DNA from: Chloroflexota bacterium
Lineage (GTDB): Bacteria; Chloroflexota; UBA11872; UBA12225
NCBI GenBank assembly: GCA_030447525.1
Contig: JAUJOR010000009.1
Location: 62,001 to 126,000 of the forward strand
Length of the DNA stretch: 64,000 nucleotides
Direction: 5' to 3'
The notes beneath the pieces are model-generated. The model saw nothing but the letters and a program-made list of their open reading frames with translations. It did not search any database and was not told the origin of the DNA. Positions 33,148-40,891 of the stretch are shown here, piece after piece (position 1 is the first letter of the stretch; the number at the start of each line of letters is the position of its first letter). The position numbers and the translations under genes were made by a program.

Positions 33148-33972
33148 ATGAGCCCCAGCCCTCGTCTGAGCCCCGGCGCCGCGCGCCTGTGGGCCGGGCG
33201 GCTGGTCACCGCCCTCCCCGTCGCCGTTACCCTGCTTGCCCTGGGCGTCAGCTGGTATCGCCCGGGCGCCGCCGGGTCAGTGCCCGGGCGCACGGCCGCC
33301 GGCATCTACTTCTCCCTCATCCTCCTCCCGGCTTTGCAGGTCGCCGGCGGCGCCTTCTGGGGCCGGCGCGGCGCCCTGGCCGCCGGCACCGCCCTGGCCG
33401 GCCTCACCCTGGCCGGTATGGCCCTCCCGGCGCGCCCCATGGCGGTGCAACCGGTGCAGTGGGTCGCCGGCTTCGCCACCCCCCAGCAGGCCCTGCGCGC
33501 CGTCCTCGCCCCGCCGCCCGGGTCGCGTGCGACGCGCCTCCTCGCCGCCGGGGGCAGCGCCACGCTCTACATCTGCCTTGAGCGGGGCTCGACCGATGAC
33601 TTAGAGATCCTCCTTGACGGCCACCCCCTCCCCGTCGTCGCTCGTCCCAGCCCCGCCAGCTGCTGGCTGCAGCTCGGCGTCGCCCCCGAGCGTCTCCCCC
33701 CGCCGGGCCCCGGGATAGACACCGGGCTGGAAGTCACCGTGCGCCCGCACCCCCAGCGCTGGAGCGCCGACTCCGGCGCCACCACCCTGATCGGTGGCTA
33801 CACCCGCCCCCGCGCCAGCGGCGGACTCAGCGGCGGGGCCGCTTTCCACGACGGCGCGACCTGGCGCAGCGACGACCTCTCGCCCCTTGACCCTGGCGCG
33901 CAAACCGGACGCTACTTTGTGGAGCTGCGCTTTGCCGACGCCGCCGGGCGCGTCCGCGAGGTGTGGTATTAG
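33148..33972 (+). CDS. Membrane-anchored protein with exported C-terminal domain, family C copy 4
   Basis: This 274-residue protein has two or three hydrophobic segments in the first 95 residues and an exported domain with TLYICLERG, LLDGHPLPVV, SCWLQLGV and a final FHDGATWRSDD, RYFVELRFADAAGR and terminal Trp-Tyr. DGATW, FVELRF and DAAGR are shared almost exactly with C1 at 19913. ATG 33148 is chosen because the longer frame to 33034 adds only Arg/Gly-rich sequence. The B5 gene starts 25 bases after its stop, so this group has the order C-B. The role is unknown. Confidence 0.72.
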   Translation: MSPSPRLSPGAARLWAGRLVTALPVAVTLLALGVSWYRPGAAGSVPGRTAAGIYFSLILLPALQVAGGAFWGRRGALAAGTALAGLTLAGMALPARPMAVQPVQWVAGFATPQQALRAVLAPPPGSRATRLLAAGGSATLYICLERGSTDDLEILLDGHPLPVVARPSPASCWLQLGVAPERLPPPGPGIDTGLEVTVRPHPQRWSADSGATTLIGGYTRPRASGGLSGGAAFHDGATWRSDDLSPLDPGAQTGRYFVELRFADAAGRVREVWY

Positions 33973-33997
33973 CCGCCCCACGTTCGAGGCCGCGCCG

Positions 33998-35524
33998 ATG
34001 GCCCTGGCCGTCGCCCTCCCGGCCGCCGCCTGGCTCCACCAGGCCCTCCTTGTCCCTCAACCCTCGACCGGCGTCTTGCTCGACCGCACGGTGTTCCTCT
34101 TCGCCGGCGCCTATGTCGCCCTGGAGGTCCTGCGAGCCCTGGCCAACCGCGGATGGCCGGCGCCCCAGGGGGGGGCCCAGGGGGGGGCCCGGGGGCGACG
34201 CACTCACCAGCCCCCCGCACCGCCGGGCGCCCTACCCTTACGACGCCCCCACGTCGTCGCCGGGGCGCTCCTCCTCGGCCTGCTCGTCTCCGGCCAGGCC
34301 CTGGCGCACCTGGACGCGCAGAGCCCGTACCTGTATATGACCACACCTCCCTTCCCCGTGGGGGCCGGCACCGGGGCTGAGGGCTACGTCTTCTGGCTGG
34401 AAGGCCACCCCACGTACGCCGAGTCCTGGCAGCCCGCCCGGCAGGCGGCCCTCTTCGCCGGCGCCAGCGACGACCTCACCACCGGCGACACCGACGCCCG
34501 CGCCGGGTACGCCTATCTCTGGGCCCTCCTGGCCCTCCCGCTGGGGTATTACTGGGGCGCCGTCCTGCTCAACCTGGTTTCCTGGTACCTCGCCGCCCTG
34601 GCCACCTGGTACCTCGCCCTGGGCCTCCTGGGGCGGCACCTCCCGGCCTACGGCGCCGCCCTCCTCGTCGCCCTTGGCCAGGGGTTTGTGGCCATGGTAG
34701 GCACCCCCATGTCCTACGTCGCCGGCTACGCCTGGAGCCCGGTTCTCCTCGCCCTGGCCCACCGCTGGAACCTCATCCCCGACGCCACGTACGACCGCCC
34801 CTCGCCCGGCCGGCGCCACTGGGCCCTGTGGGGCTGGCTGGCCGGCGTCGCCGGCCTCTTTTACTTCACCAATCTCGTCACCCTCGGCGCCCTTCTCCTC
34901 CTGGGCCTCCCCACCGCCCGGCTGCGCCACCTCCTCCTGGCCGCGGCCCTGACCCTGGCCGTCCCCGCCTCCTGGGAGCTCGCCGGGCGCAGCCTGGTGG
35001 GGCTACAGTTCCAGAGTACGACGGCCGCCGACCTCTCCAGCAACGTCCATGGCCTCCTGCAGACGGCCCTGGCTCGCCCCCTGCTCCTCCCCAGCGAGGC
35101 CGGCGGGGGATCGGCTCGAGCCCTGGCCGGGGGCTTCTCTTCCCCCACCTTGCCCCTCGCCGCCCTGGGGATCGTCTTGGCCACCCCCCGGCGCCGGCGC
35201 TGGTACCTGGCCGTGGCCCTCTGCGGCCTGGCACCGGCAATGATCCTTCACCACCTCCCGGTGACCCAGCGCTACGGCTACCTGGCCTTCCCGGCCATCT
35301 ACATCGCCGCCGCTGAAGGGGCCTGGCGCCTGGCCGTCCGCCTCGGGGCGCCGGCCGCTGGGAGGGGCGCCACCCCGGCCGAGGCGCTCTCCTCCCCCTC
35401 CCACCCGAGCCAGCGGCGCTGGGCCGTGGCCCTCCTGGGGCTCGTCGCCCTGGCCCAGCTCGTCCAAGCCAACGCCGACCTATGGGGCATCCACCGCTTC
35501 GCCCTCGCCTTTGGCGCCCCCTGA
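33998..35524 (+). CDS. Polytopic membrane protein, family B copy 5
   Basis: This 508-residue protein has about a dozen hydrophobic segments with all B landmarks: SGQALAHLDAQS, GAEGYVFWLEGHP, ARAGYAYLWALLALPLGYYWG, LLNLVSWYLAALATWYL, GFVAMVGTPMSYVAGYA and the ending QANADLWG. A Gly/Pro-rich insert lies after the second helix (about 55-75), where the DNA has two GGGGGGCCC runs. ATG 33998 is the first Met after the stop of C4; the frame continues upstream into C4 and is not used. The methyltransferase gene at 35638 follows after 113 bases. GT-C-like activity is inferred. Confidence 0.75.
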   Translation: MALAVALPAAAWLHQALLVPQPSTGVLLDRTVFLFAGAYVALEVLRALANRGWPAPQGGAQGGARGRRTHQPPAPPGALPLRRPHVVAGALLLGLLVSGQALAHLDAQSPYLYMTTPPFPVGAGTGAEGYVFWLEGHPTYAESWQPARQAALFAGASDDLTTGDTDARAGYAYLWALLALPLGYYWGAVLLNLVSWYLAALATWYLALGLLGRHLPAYGAALLVALGQGFVAMVGTPMSYVAGYAWSPVLLALAHRWNLIPDATYDRPSPGRRHWALWGWLAGVAGLFYFTNLVTLGALLLLGLPTARLRHLLLAAALTLAVPASWELAGRSLVGLQFQSTTAADLSSNVHGLLQTALARPLLLPSEAGGGSARALAGGFSSPTLPLAALGIVLATPRRRRWYLAVALCGLAPAMILHHLPVTQRYGYLAFPAIYIAAAEGAWRLAVRLGAPAAGRGATPAEALSSPSHPSQRRWAVALLGLVALAQLVQANADLWGIHRFALAFGAP

Positions 35525-35637
35525 CGATGCCGGGGGGCCGTGCCCCCAGGAACCCCCTCACCCCACCGCCCGTTCTACTCCCGAACCGAGGGGGCTAGGG
35601 CCCTCCCCTCCCCCACCGCCCCCCTGCCGCTGTCTCC

Positions 35638-36408
35638 ATGCCAATGCGTTCTCTGGCCATGCCACTCATCTCTCCCACACCGCAGGCGGCGCCCGCGGTC
35701 GCCAGGTCCCCGCACCACAAGGGCCTGACCGGCGCCCCCCCCGCCGCCGGGCGCAACGGCCACGCCCGACTACACCTCCCCTCCCGGGCCCATATACGCC
35801 AGGTCGACCACTCCGACCCCCTCCCCTACTACTACGCCCCGCTCGTCTCCCGCCTCTACCGCCGGCGCCTGGAGATGGCTCTCGATCTCCTCGGACCCGG
35901 CCCCTACGAGCGCATCCTGGAAGCGGGCTACGGGAGTGGCATCCTCCTCCCCAGCCTTGCCGGACGCACCACCGGCCTCTTCGGCGTCGACCTGCACCGA
36001 GAAGCCAGCACGGTGTGCCAGATGCTCGCGGCCGAGACCGCCCCGGCGGCCCTCGCCGTCGGCGACGTCTGCGCCCTGGCCTACGCCGACGCCGCCTTCG
36101 ACGCCGTCATCTGCGTCAGCACCCTGGAGCACCTCCCCGAGCCGGAGCTGGCCCGAGCCGTCGCCGGCCTGCGGCGTATCCTCCGCCCCGGGGGCATAGC
36201 CGTGATCGGCGTCCCCGCTTCCGGCTGGCTGATGGACATCCTGTTCCGCGCCATCGGCTTCGCCGAGATCGGCGATCACCACGTCTCAACCCACGGGGGC
36301 ATTGAGCGCCAGCTCCGCCGCCACTTCCACGTCGAGGCCGAGGCGCGCATGCCAGCCCAGGCCCCCCGCCGCGCCGCCCTCTACACCGTCTTCCGCTGCC
36401 GGCGCTGA
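35638..36408 (+). CDS. SAM-dependent methyltransferase (class I)
   Basis: This 256-residue protein has a polar N-terminus of about 50 residues and a class I Rossmann methyltransferase core. Motif I is ILEAGYGSGILL (usually EIGCGTG; the Cys is Tyr here), with FGVDL as the ribose-binding acidic strand end, VICVSTLEHLPE as motif II and LRRILRPGGIAVIGVP as motif III. This is the Methyltransf_11 type, which acts on small molecules or sugars. It follows C4 and B5 on the same strand, so it may modify a glycan handled by that group. It is not closely related to the DPTH-motif methyltransferases at 49319 and 61710. The substrate is unknown. Confidence 0.85.
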   Translation: MPMRSLAMPLISPTPQAAPAVARSPHHKGLTGAPPAAGRNGHARLHLPSRAHIRQVDHSDPLPYYYAPLVSRLYRRRLEMALDLLGPGPYERILEAGYGSGILLPSLAGRTTGLFGVDLHREASTVCQMLAAETAPAALAVGDVCALAYADAAFDAVICVSTLEHLPEPELARAVAGLRRILRPGGIAVIGVPASGWLMDILFRAIGFAEIGDHHVSTHGGIERQLRRHFHVEAEARMPAQAPRRAALYTVFRCRR

Positions 36409-36506
36409 TCCATTTCCGTGGCCGACGCCACGCCAACGCGGGTCATGCCGAGCCCATCGATCGCCAAGGCCCTGCCTGGAGCGAACGGCGTGTCTGAGCC
36501 TGCGGG

Positions 36507-36883
36507 TTACTGACCGAGCAGGCGATCAAGCGATGGCGAGGCCGGATCGATCCACCAGATGAGTGACTGGATCTCCCGGAAGGCCTGGTCGGCGGACACC
36601 AAGGCCTGCGCACGGCGGTTGAGGGCTACGGCCGCGAGCACAGCGTCGAAGGCCCCGAGGGCCTGATGACGCTCGAACAAACTCAGACCAAGCTGGAGAT
36701 CTTCGACACCGGTGATGAGCAAGGTGAGGGCTCGGACGTGGGTGAACTCCTGAATGACCTCCACGGTGGTCGTAGCCTCGATACGCCCCTCGCCGTGAGC
36801 GCCAGGAGCCGTCGGCAGGGCTCACGAAGCGGATGGGCATCTCCGACGGCATAGCTGAGCACCGCGGTATCGAGCACGATCAC
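36507..36883 (-). pseudogene. vapC: VapC-type PIN-domain toxin, frameshifted
   Basis: Two overlapping frames together spell a PIN ribonuclease. The first, from GTG 36883, reads IVLDTAVLSYAVGDAHPLREPC and then loses sense at about 36781-36800. The second, ending at 36507, continues with ATTTVEVIQEFTHV, GAFDAVLAA and VSADQAF. The four acidic positions expected for metal binding are all present (D in LDT, E in VEVIQE, D in FDAV, D in SADQ), but only if one base is added or lost. The joined protein is about 125 residues and lacks roughly 20-25 residues after FTHVRA compared with related VapCs as I know them. It is probably inactive unless the shift is a sequencing error. The start overlaps the antitoxin stop (GTGA). 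Confidence 0.75.
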
Positions 36884-37134
36884 CTGGTCATCCGGTCATG
36901 GGCGGCGTCGAGCTCGCGACGTAGGTCGACAGGATCGGCCGGCACGGGCATCGGCGCGGCCGCCAGGACGGCAGCGATGGCGGCGCGGCGCTGCTCAGAT
37001 TCATCCGGGAGTCTGTCGATTGCATCCCGTACCACCGCGGCCACCGAGACCCCCCTGCGCTCTGCCTCCCGAGACACCTTGAGGAAGCGGCTGTCGTCCA
37101 GAAGAACCTGCACCCGACGAGCCAACATGCACAT
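36880..37134 (-). CDS. vapB: VapB-like ribbon-helix-helix antitoxin
   Basis: This 84-residue protein has an N-terminal RHH-like segment (ARRVQVLLDDSRFLKVSREAERRGVSV, given in part; about 5-45) and a C-terminal toxin-binding tail with DLRRELDAAHDRM. It would bind the operator of its own operon and neutralise the PIN toxin encoded just downstream, with which it overlaps by 4 bases. Since the toxin frame is broken, the antitoxin appears to be an orphan survivor. No operator repeats are obvious in the 125 bases upstream. Confidence 0.8.
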   Translation of the reverse strand: MCMLARRVQVLLDDSRFLKVSREAERRGVSVAAVVRDAIDRLPDESEQRRAAIAAVLAAAPMPVPADPVDLRRELDAAHDRMTR

Positions 37135-37259
37135 ACGCTAGCACATACTCCCCGCATGAGCGTCCCTGCCTCCTCAGCAGCTCTCCGCCTACTACATTGT
37201 CGGCGGATACCCCTGCGCCTGGCGACCCATGAATCGGGGCCTGCCCAGCGACTCACCGT

Positions 37260-38855
37260 CTAGCCGCAGCCCCCTCGGGGCACCAACCGGAACACGGTGC
37301 CCTCCGGTCGGACCTCGAAGCACCGCCGGATCTCCTCCATCTCGTAGTACGGCGCCGGGGCACTATCCGCCAGGTACAGCGGGCGTTCCTCCTGTTGCAG
37401 GAGGAAGCGTAGCTGCGTTCCGGCACCGGCGTTGACCTGCGCCAGGAGCACGTCCGGGCGGCGCCCTTCCACCGCCTGCAGATAGCGCAGCGTCTGATAC
37501 GGCAGCCAGTCCCCCAGGATGACCGCCCCCGGCGCCACGGCTCCCAGCGCCCTTTCCCCGTACTCCCGGGCCCCGACGTACCCGCCCTTTGCCGGTAAGA
37601 GATAAAACACCACCGGGTCGCGCCCGGGGAGCCGTCTGGCCGGGGCCACCCGCTGCGCCACGGCGCCCCCCACCAGGGCCGCCAATGGGTACAGCACCAA
37701 CGGCGCCGCCAGCGCCCCGCCCACCAGCATCCGTACCACCCCCGGTGCCGGGCGGCGCCACCCCTGTTCCAGGATCACGGCCCCACCCAGCCCTACCAGG
37801 AGCGCCACGGGGACGTAGGAGGGCAAGAAGAAGATGAACTGATCCCTCACCCGCAGCATCAGGGCCAGGGCGACGTTCCCCACGTAGAGCAGGGCGACCC
37901 CCAGAAAGACACCCCGGGCCGCCCGCCACAGCCGCCACCCTCCTAGCGCCGCCAGCGGAAGGGACAGCGGAAACTGGTAGGCCAGGAAGGCCGGGGCCAT
38001 GAGCGCAGCCCTTGCTCCCGGCATCCCCGGACGGAATCGCACCACCGCCCCCAGGAGCTCCCCCACCGGGGCGCCACTCAGCGTGACGGCCGCCAGCAGG
38101 AGCGCGCCGAGCAGGCCCACGGCGCCGGCGGGGACAGCCAGCACCCGGCGGCGCGCCGGGGGCACCCCCACCACCAGGGCAGCGAGTCCGGGGAGAGAGG
38201 CCACGATCATCAAATGATTCGCCAGCGCCCCCCCCGCCGCCACGGCACACACCCCCAGCGCCGCCACCTCCCCCTTCCGGCGCCAGCGCAGCGCCCCCCA
38301 TATTGCCAGGGCGACCAGCGCGGTCTGCAACGTGTACACCGCCGGGCGCACCGCCAGGAGCCAGAAAGTGTGACTCACCCCCAGGGCCACCGCCGTGGCC
38401 ACCCCGGCCACCCACGTGTGGCGTACCACCGGGGCCGCCAGCTCGCACGCCGCGCGGTAGACCGCGCCCAGCGCCAGGGCGGCGCCCAGTGCGGACACCA
38501 ACGTCGTCCTCCCGGCCGGGTCCAGGGGCAGCCACCCAGTAGAGGCGACGAACGCCCGGGCAATCCCCAGCCACAGGAGGTGACTGGCGCCCCCGGACTG
38601 CCCGACGACCCGTGGCTCCCCCGTGACCACGATGCGCTGCAGCTCGGCATCATCCCCCCACAGGACGGTGGGGGCCAGGGTGAGGCAATACAGCGCCAGC
38701 CCCGTCGTGCCAATGGCAATGGAGCGGGGAATGCCGCTGAGGATGAGGCGCCAGGACGCTCCCACTGAGGCGGAGGGTAGCCAGGGGCGGGCGTCACCTG
38801 CTACCGGGGAGACAAGCGTCACGCCACCGGGGGCCAACAAGGGGCCCCAGCGCAC
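37260..38855 (-). CDS. DUF2723-type membrane protein (TMEM260-like, probable GT-C mannosyltransferase relative)
   Basis: This protein of about 531 residues has ten or more membrane segments. Near the start it has LYCLTLAPTVLWGDDAELQ, the family landmark (TLAPTV..gD..EL with the acidic pair in the first exported loop), followed by GGASHLLWLGIARAF. The C-terminal soluble region contains GAVILGDWLPYQTLRYLQ and RPDVLLAQVN. Family members include eukaryotic TMEM260, an O-mannosyltransferase, so a GT-C role in glycan or protein glycosylation is plausible. The true start is uncertain. The frame runs to 39287, over the divergent Wzz-like gene, so a GTG at 38855 or 38822 is more likely. It is not closely similar to families A or B. 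Confidence 0.75.
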   Translation of the reverse strand: MRWGPLLAPGGVTLVSPVAGDARPWLPSASVGASWRLILSGIPRSIAIGTTGLALYCLTLAPTVLWGDDAELQRIVVTGEPRVVGQSGGASHLLWLGIARAFVASTGWLPLDPAGRTTLVSALGAALALGAVYRAACELAAPVVRHTWVAGVATAVALGVSHTFWLLAVRPAVYTLQTALVALAIWGALRWRRKGEVAALGVCAVAAGGALANHLMIVASLPGLAALVVGVPPARRRVLAVPAGAVGLLGALLLAAVTLSGAPVGELLGAVVRFRPGMPGARAALMAPAFLAYQFPLSLPLAALGGWRLWRAARGVFLGVALLYVGNVALALMLRVRDQFIFFLPSYVPVALLVGLGGAVILEQGWRRPAPGVVRMLVGGALAAPLVLYPLAALVGGAVAQRVAPARRLPGRDPVVFYLLPAKGGYVGAREYGERALGAVAPGAVILGDWLPYQTLRYLQAVEGRRPDVLLAQVNAGAGTQLRFLLQQEERPLYLADSAPAPYYEMEEIRRCFEVRPEGTVFRLVPRGGCG

Positions 38856-38913
38856 CAGAGCACCCGGCCCGGGCGCCGCGCTGACCCGTGCTTTGGCCGG
38901 TTTCTCAGGCCAG

Positions 38914-38966
38914 TTGACGGCACCTCGAATGGTTGTATTGTGCCGCCGTGCGCAGCAGCCTATACT
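38914..38966 (+). promoter_or_regulatory. Candidate sigma70-type promoter for the Wzz-like gene
   Basis: TTGACG (38914-38919, 5 of 6) and TATTGT (38936-38941, 4 of 6) are 16 bases apart. A second candidate -10, TATACT (38961-38966, 5 of 6), lies 17 bases after TTGTGC. Either would place the start of transcription some 35-65 bases before the ATG at 39015, which carries GGAGGAAG 6 bases upstream. Confidence 0.4.
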
Positions 38967-39014
38967 CCCCAAGGTCGGTAAGAGACGGGCCCGGGCAACT
39001 GGAGGAAGCCCCGT

Positions 39015-40550
39015 ATGGATGCGCGCCTGCGGCTGATGGTCCTGCTGCTCATTCGGCGGTGGCATTGGCTCGCCGCCGTCGCGACGCTCGCGGCGGGGGC
39101 CGCCATGGCGAGCATCGCCCTGCAGCCGCCCGTATACACTGCCAGCGTCGATATCGTCCCCAAGCGGGCACGTACCGAGGTGTCGTTTGACACGCGAATC
39201 CGAACCCTTTCGGCTGAAAGCGGGGCTCAGACCACAAATGCACCGGGGGCACCGGCCCTGGCGGCCATATCCGCGGAGCGGCGTCAAGCGCTGGCCCAGC
39301 TCGTGCGCAACCCGGACGTAGAGCGCGCCGTGCGAGAAGAGCTAGGCCACACGCTACCAGCTGACCTTCGTGCCCCAGGACGGCTGCTCAGGGCCGTGCG
39401 AGCGACGATGATTCCGCGCAGCGAGATCATCACCATTAGTGTCGAAGCGGCGGAACCGGCCCTGGCCGAGCAGATCACGGCCACCTGGGCCCGGGCATAC
39501 GGGCAGAAAGTCAACCAGCTGTACGCTACCTCCGGCACCGGTTCGATGGCCCTTGACGGCGAGCTGTTGGAAGCAAAGCGGAAGTATGAAGCTGCCGAGC
39601 AGGCGCTGACTACATTCCAGGGGACGTCTATGCTGGACGAGTACAGTCGCCAGCTAGAGACGAAGCGCCAGGCGCTCCAGGTGATGCTCAAAGAGCTGAC
39701 CCAGACGAAGGTGCAGCGCCTGACGTTCCTTCACGGGGCCACTAGCCGGGTGGACGCCTTGCTCGGCGACCTGCAGGCGTTACGAGAGCAGTTGAGCGCG
39801 GCTCCGGATAGCAGCGCCGCGTCGAGTAACGCCCTGGCGCTGACCTTTATCAAGATGCAGGCGTTCGCCTCCTCCGCCCCGCTCCCCGGTGGCCTGCAAG
39901 TGCAGATCCAGAACGGCGCTCCCCAGGCCACCATCCAGCAGCAGCGCGCCGATGTCGCCGCGACCATAGTGGCCCTGGACGAGTGGCGCACCCGCCTGCA
40001 TCAGGAGTACCGCGCCCGCCTCCTTGAGCTGCAGCTCTCGGAGGTCTCTACACCGGACGAAGTGCGCCTGGCGCTAGAGGCACGACTGAGTGGTGCCGGA
40101 GCCGACGCCCTGGCGCAGATGCTGAACGATTCCGCCGACCCAGAGCTGCGAGGTGCCCTCCAGGAAGCCGAGCAGGCCATCCGAGACATCCAGGCCAAGG
40201 TCGCCGAGCTGAGCGCGCGGAAGAAGATCGTCCAGCTGGAGCGAGACGTGGCCTGGGAGAGCTACACCAGCATCCTCAAGAAGGCCGAAGAGACCCGAGT
40301 GGCGGCTACCGTGGGCGCGGGAGCGGAAGTGAGCGTCGCCAGCGTGGCCGTTATCGCGGAGCGCAAATCGCGCGGGCTGGTCACCGCAACTGCGCTGGCT
40401 GCCGTGGCCGGTGCCGCTCTCGCCGGCGGCTGGATTCTCTTATCGTTCTGGCTCAGCGCCCTGACCCCCCTCAGCGGCCGTCCCCAGGACGCGCAACGCC
40501 CGGCGACGGTGCCGTCGCTGCACACGGCCGAGGAGTTCGCCGGAGGATAG
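39015..40550 (+). CDS. Wzz-like polysaccharide co-polymerase / chain-length determinant, copy 1
   Basis: This 511-residue protein has the Wzz topology, with one membrane helix near each end (about 18-36 and 455-480) and a large exported region between. The beginning, RRWHWLAAVATLA then PPVYTASVDIVP, is the Wzz N-terminal pattern. The middle part is rich in Glu, Ala, Gln and Leu heptads, predicted as long coiled coils. It ends in SRGLVTATALAAVAGAALAGG. No cytoplasmic tyrosine kinase domain follows the second helix. Such proteins set the length of Wzy-made glycans. It is a paralogue of the next gene (shared VPKRARTEV, DTRIRT and AERRQALAQLVRNPDVE). The ribosome site GGAGGAAG is at 39001-39008. 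Confidence 0.85.
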   Translation: MDARLRLMVLLLIRRWHWLAAVATLAAGAAMASIALQPPVYTASVDIVPKRARTEVSFDTRIRTLSAESGAQTTNAPGAPALAAISAERRQALAQLVRNPDVERAVREELGHTLPADLRAPGRLLRAVRATMIPRSEIITISVEAAEPALAEQITATWARAYGQKVNQLYATSGTGSMALDGELLEAKRKYEAAEQALTTFQGTSMLDEYSRQLETKRQALQVMLKELTQTKVQRLTFLHGATSRVDALLGDLQALREQLSAAPDSSAASSNALALTFIKMQAFASSAPLPGGLQVQIQNGAPQATIQQQRADVAATIVALDEWRTRLHQEYRARLLELQLSEVSTPDEVRLALEARLSGAGADALAQMLNDSADPELRGALQEAEQAIRDIQAKVAELSARKKIVQLERDVAWESYTSILKKAEETRVAATVGAGAEVSVASVAVIAERKSRGLVTATALAAVAGAALAGGWILLSFWLSALTPLSGRPQDAQRPATVPSLHTAEEFAGG

Positions 40551-40570
40551 CGACACCACTTCCGGCTTCC

Positions 40571-40608
40571 GGCCACAACAGGCCCGGGTAGCCGGGCCTG
40601 TTGTGGCC
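40571..40608. terminator. Perfect 17-bp hairpin downstream of the first Wzz-like gene
   Basis: GGCCACAACAGGCCCGG (40571-40587), loop GTAG, then its exact reverse complement (40592-40608) begins 21 bases after the stop at 40550. It lacks a T-run, so it would act as a stem-only terminator, an RNA-stabilising end or a barrier that lowers read-through into the second Wzz-like gene. Confidence 0.65.
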
Positions 40609-40743
40609 ATGTGGCCCCAGCGCCTGCTAACCGGCCGCCCCTCGCCCCGTTTGGACTCGTAGGTCCCAGATTCTCGACCGCTCTGGGCTATCTAGAGGTC
40701 GATTGCCACGATCGCGGCGATTCCTGCTCCAGATGAGACGGAT

Positions 40744-40813
40744 CCTTCGCTGCGCTCAGCATGACAGACGCCCATGGGCCGGGCGAAGGAGCTTGCCCTG
40801 AGTGCAGCGAAGG
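40744..40813. repeat. Imperfect inverted repeat, dispersed-repeat type
   Basis: CCTTCGCTGCGCTCA (40744-40758) pairs with TGAGTGCAGCGAAGG (40799-40813), 14 of 15 positions in inverted orientation. The ends extend as GATCC...AGCATGAC and AGGGATGACC. The CTTCGCTGCGCTCAG..ATGAC motif is of the short dispersed palindromic type known from several genomes. It fills the 341-base gap between the two Wzz-like genes together with the hairpin at 40571. Confidence 0.6.
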
Positions 40814-40859
40814 GATGACCCAGCAAAGGCGATGCGCAGGACAGCTGGGCTATACATTC

Positions 40860-40887
40860 GGGTGCCATCAATCAATGGGTGCCATCA
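40860..40887. repeat. Direct repeat just before the second Wzz-like gene
   Basis: GGGTGCCATCA occurs at 40860-40870 and again at 40877-40887, a spacing of 17 bases, ending 4 bases before the ATG at 40892. It overlaps the place expected for a ribosome site, where no GGAG is seen. It may be a slippage product or a binding site. Confidence 0.5.
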
Positions 40888-40891
40888 GTAG

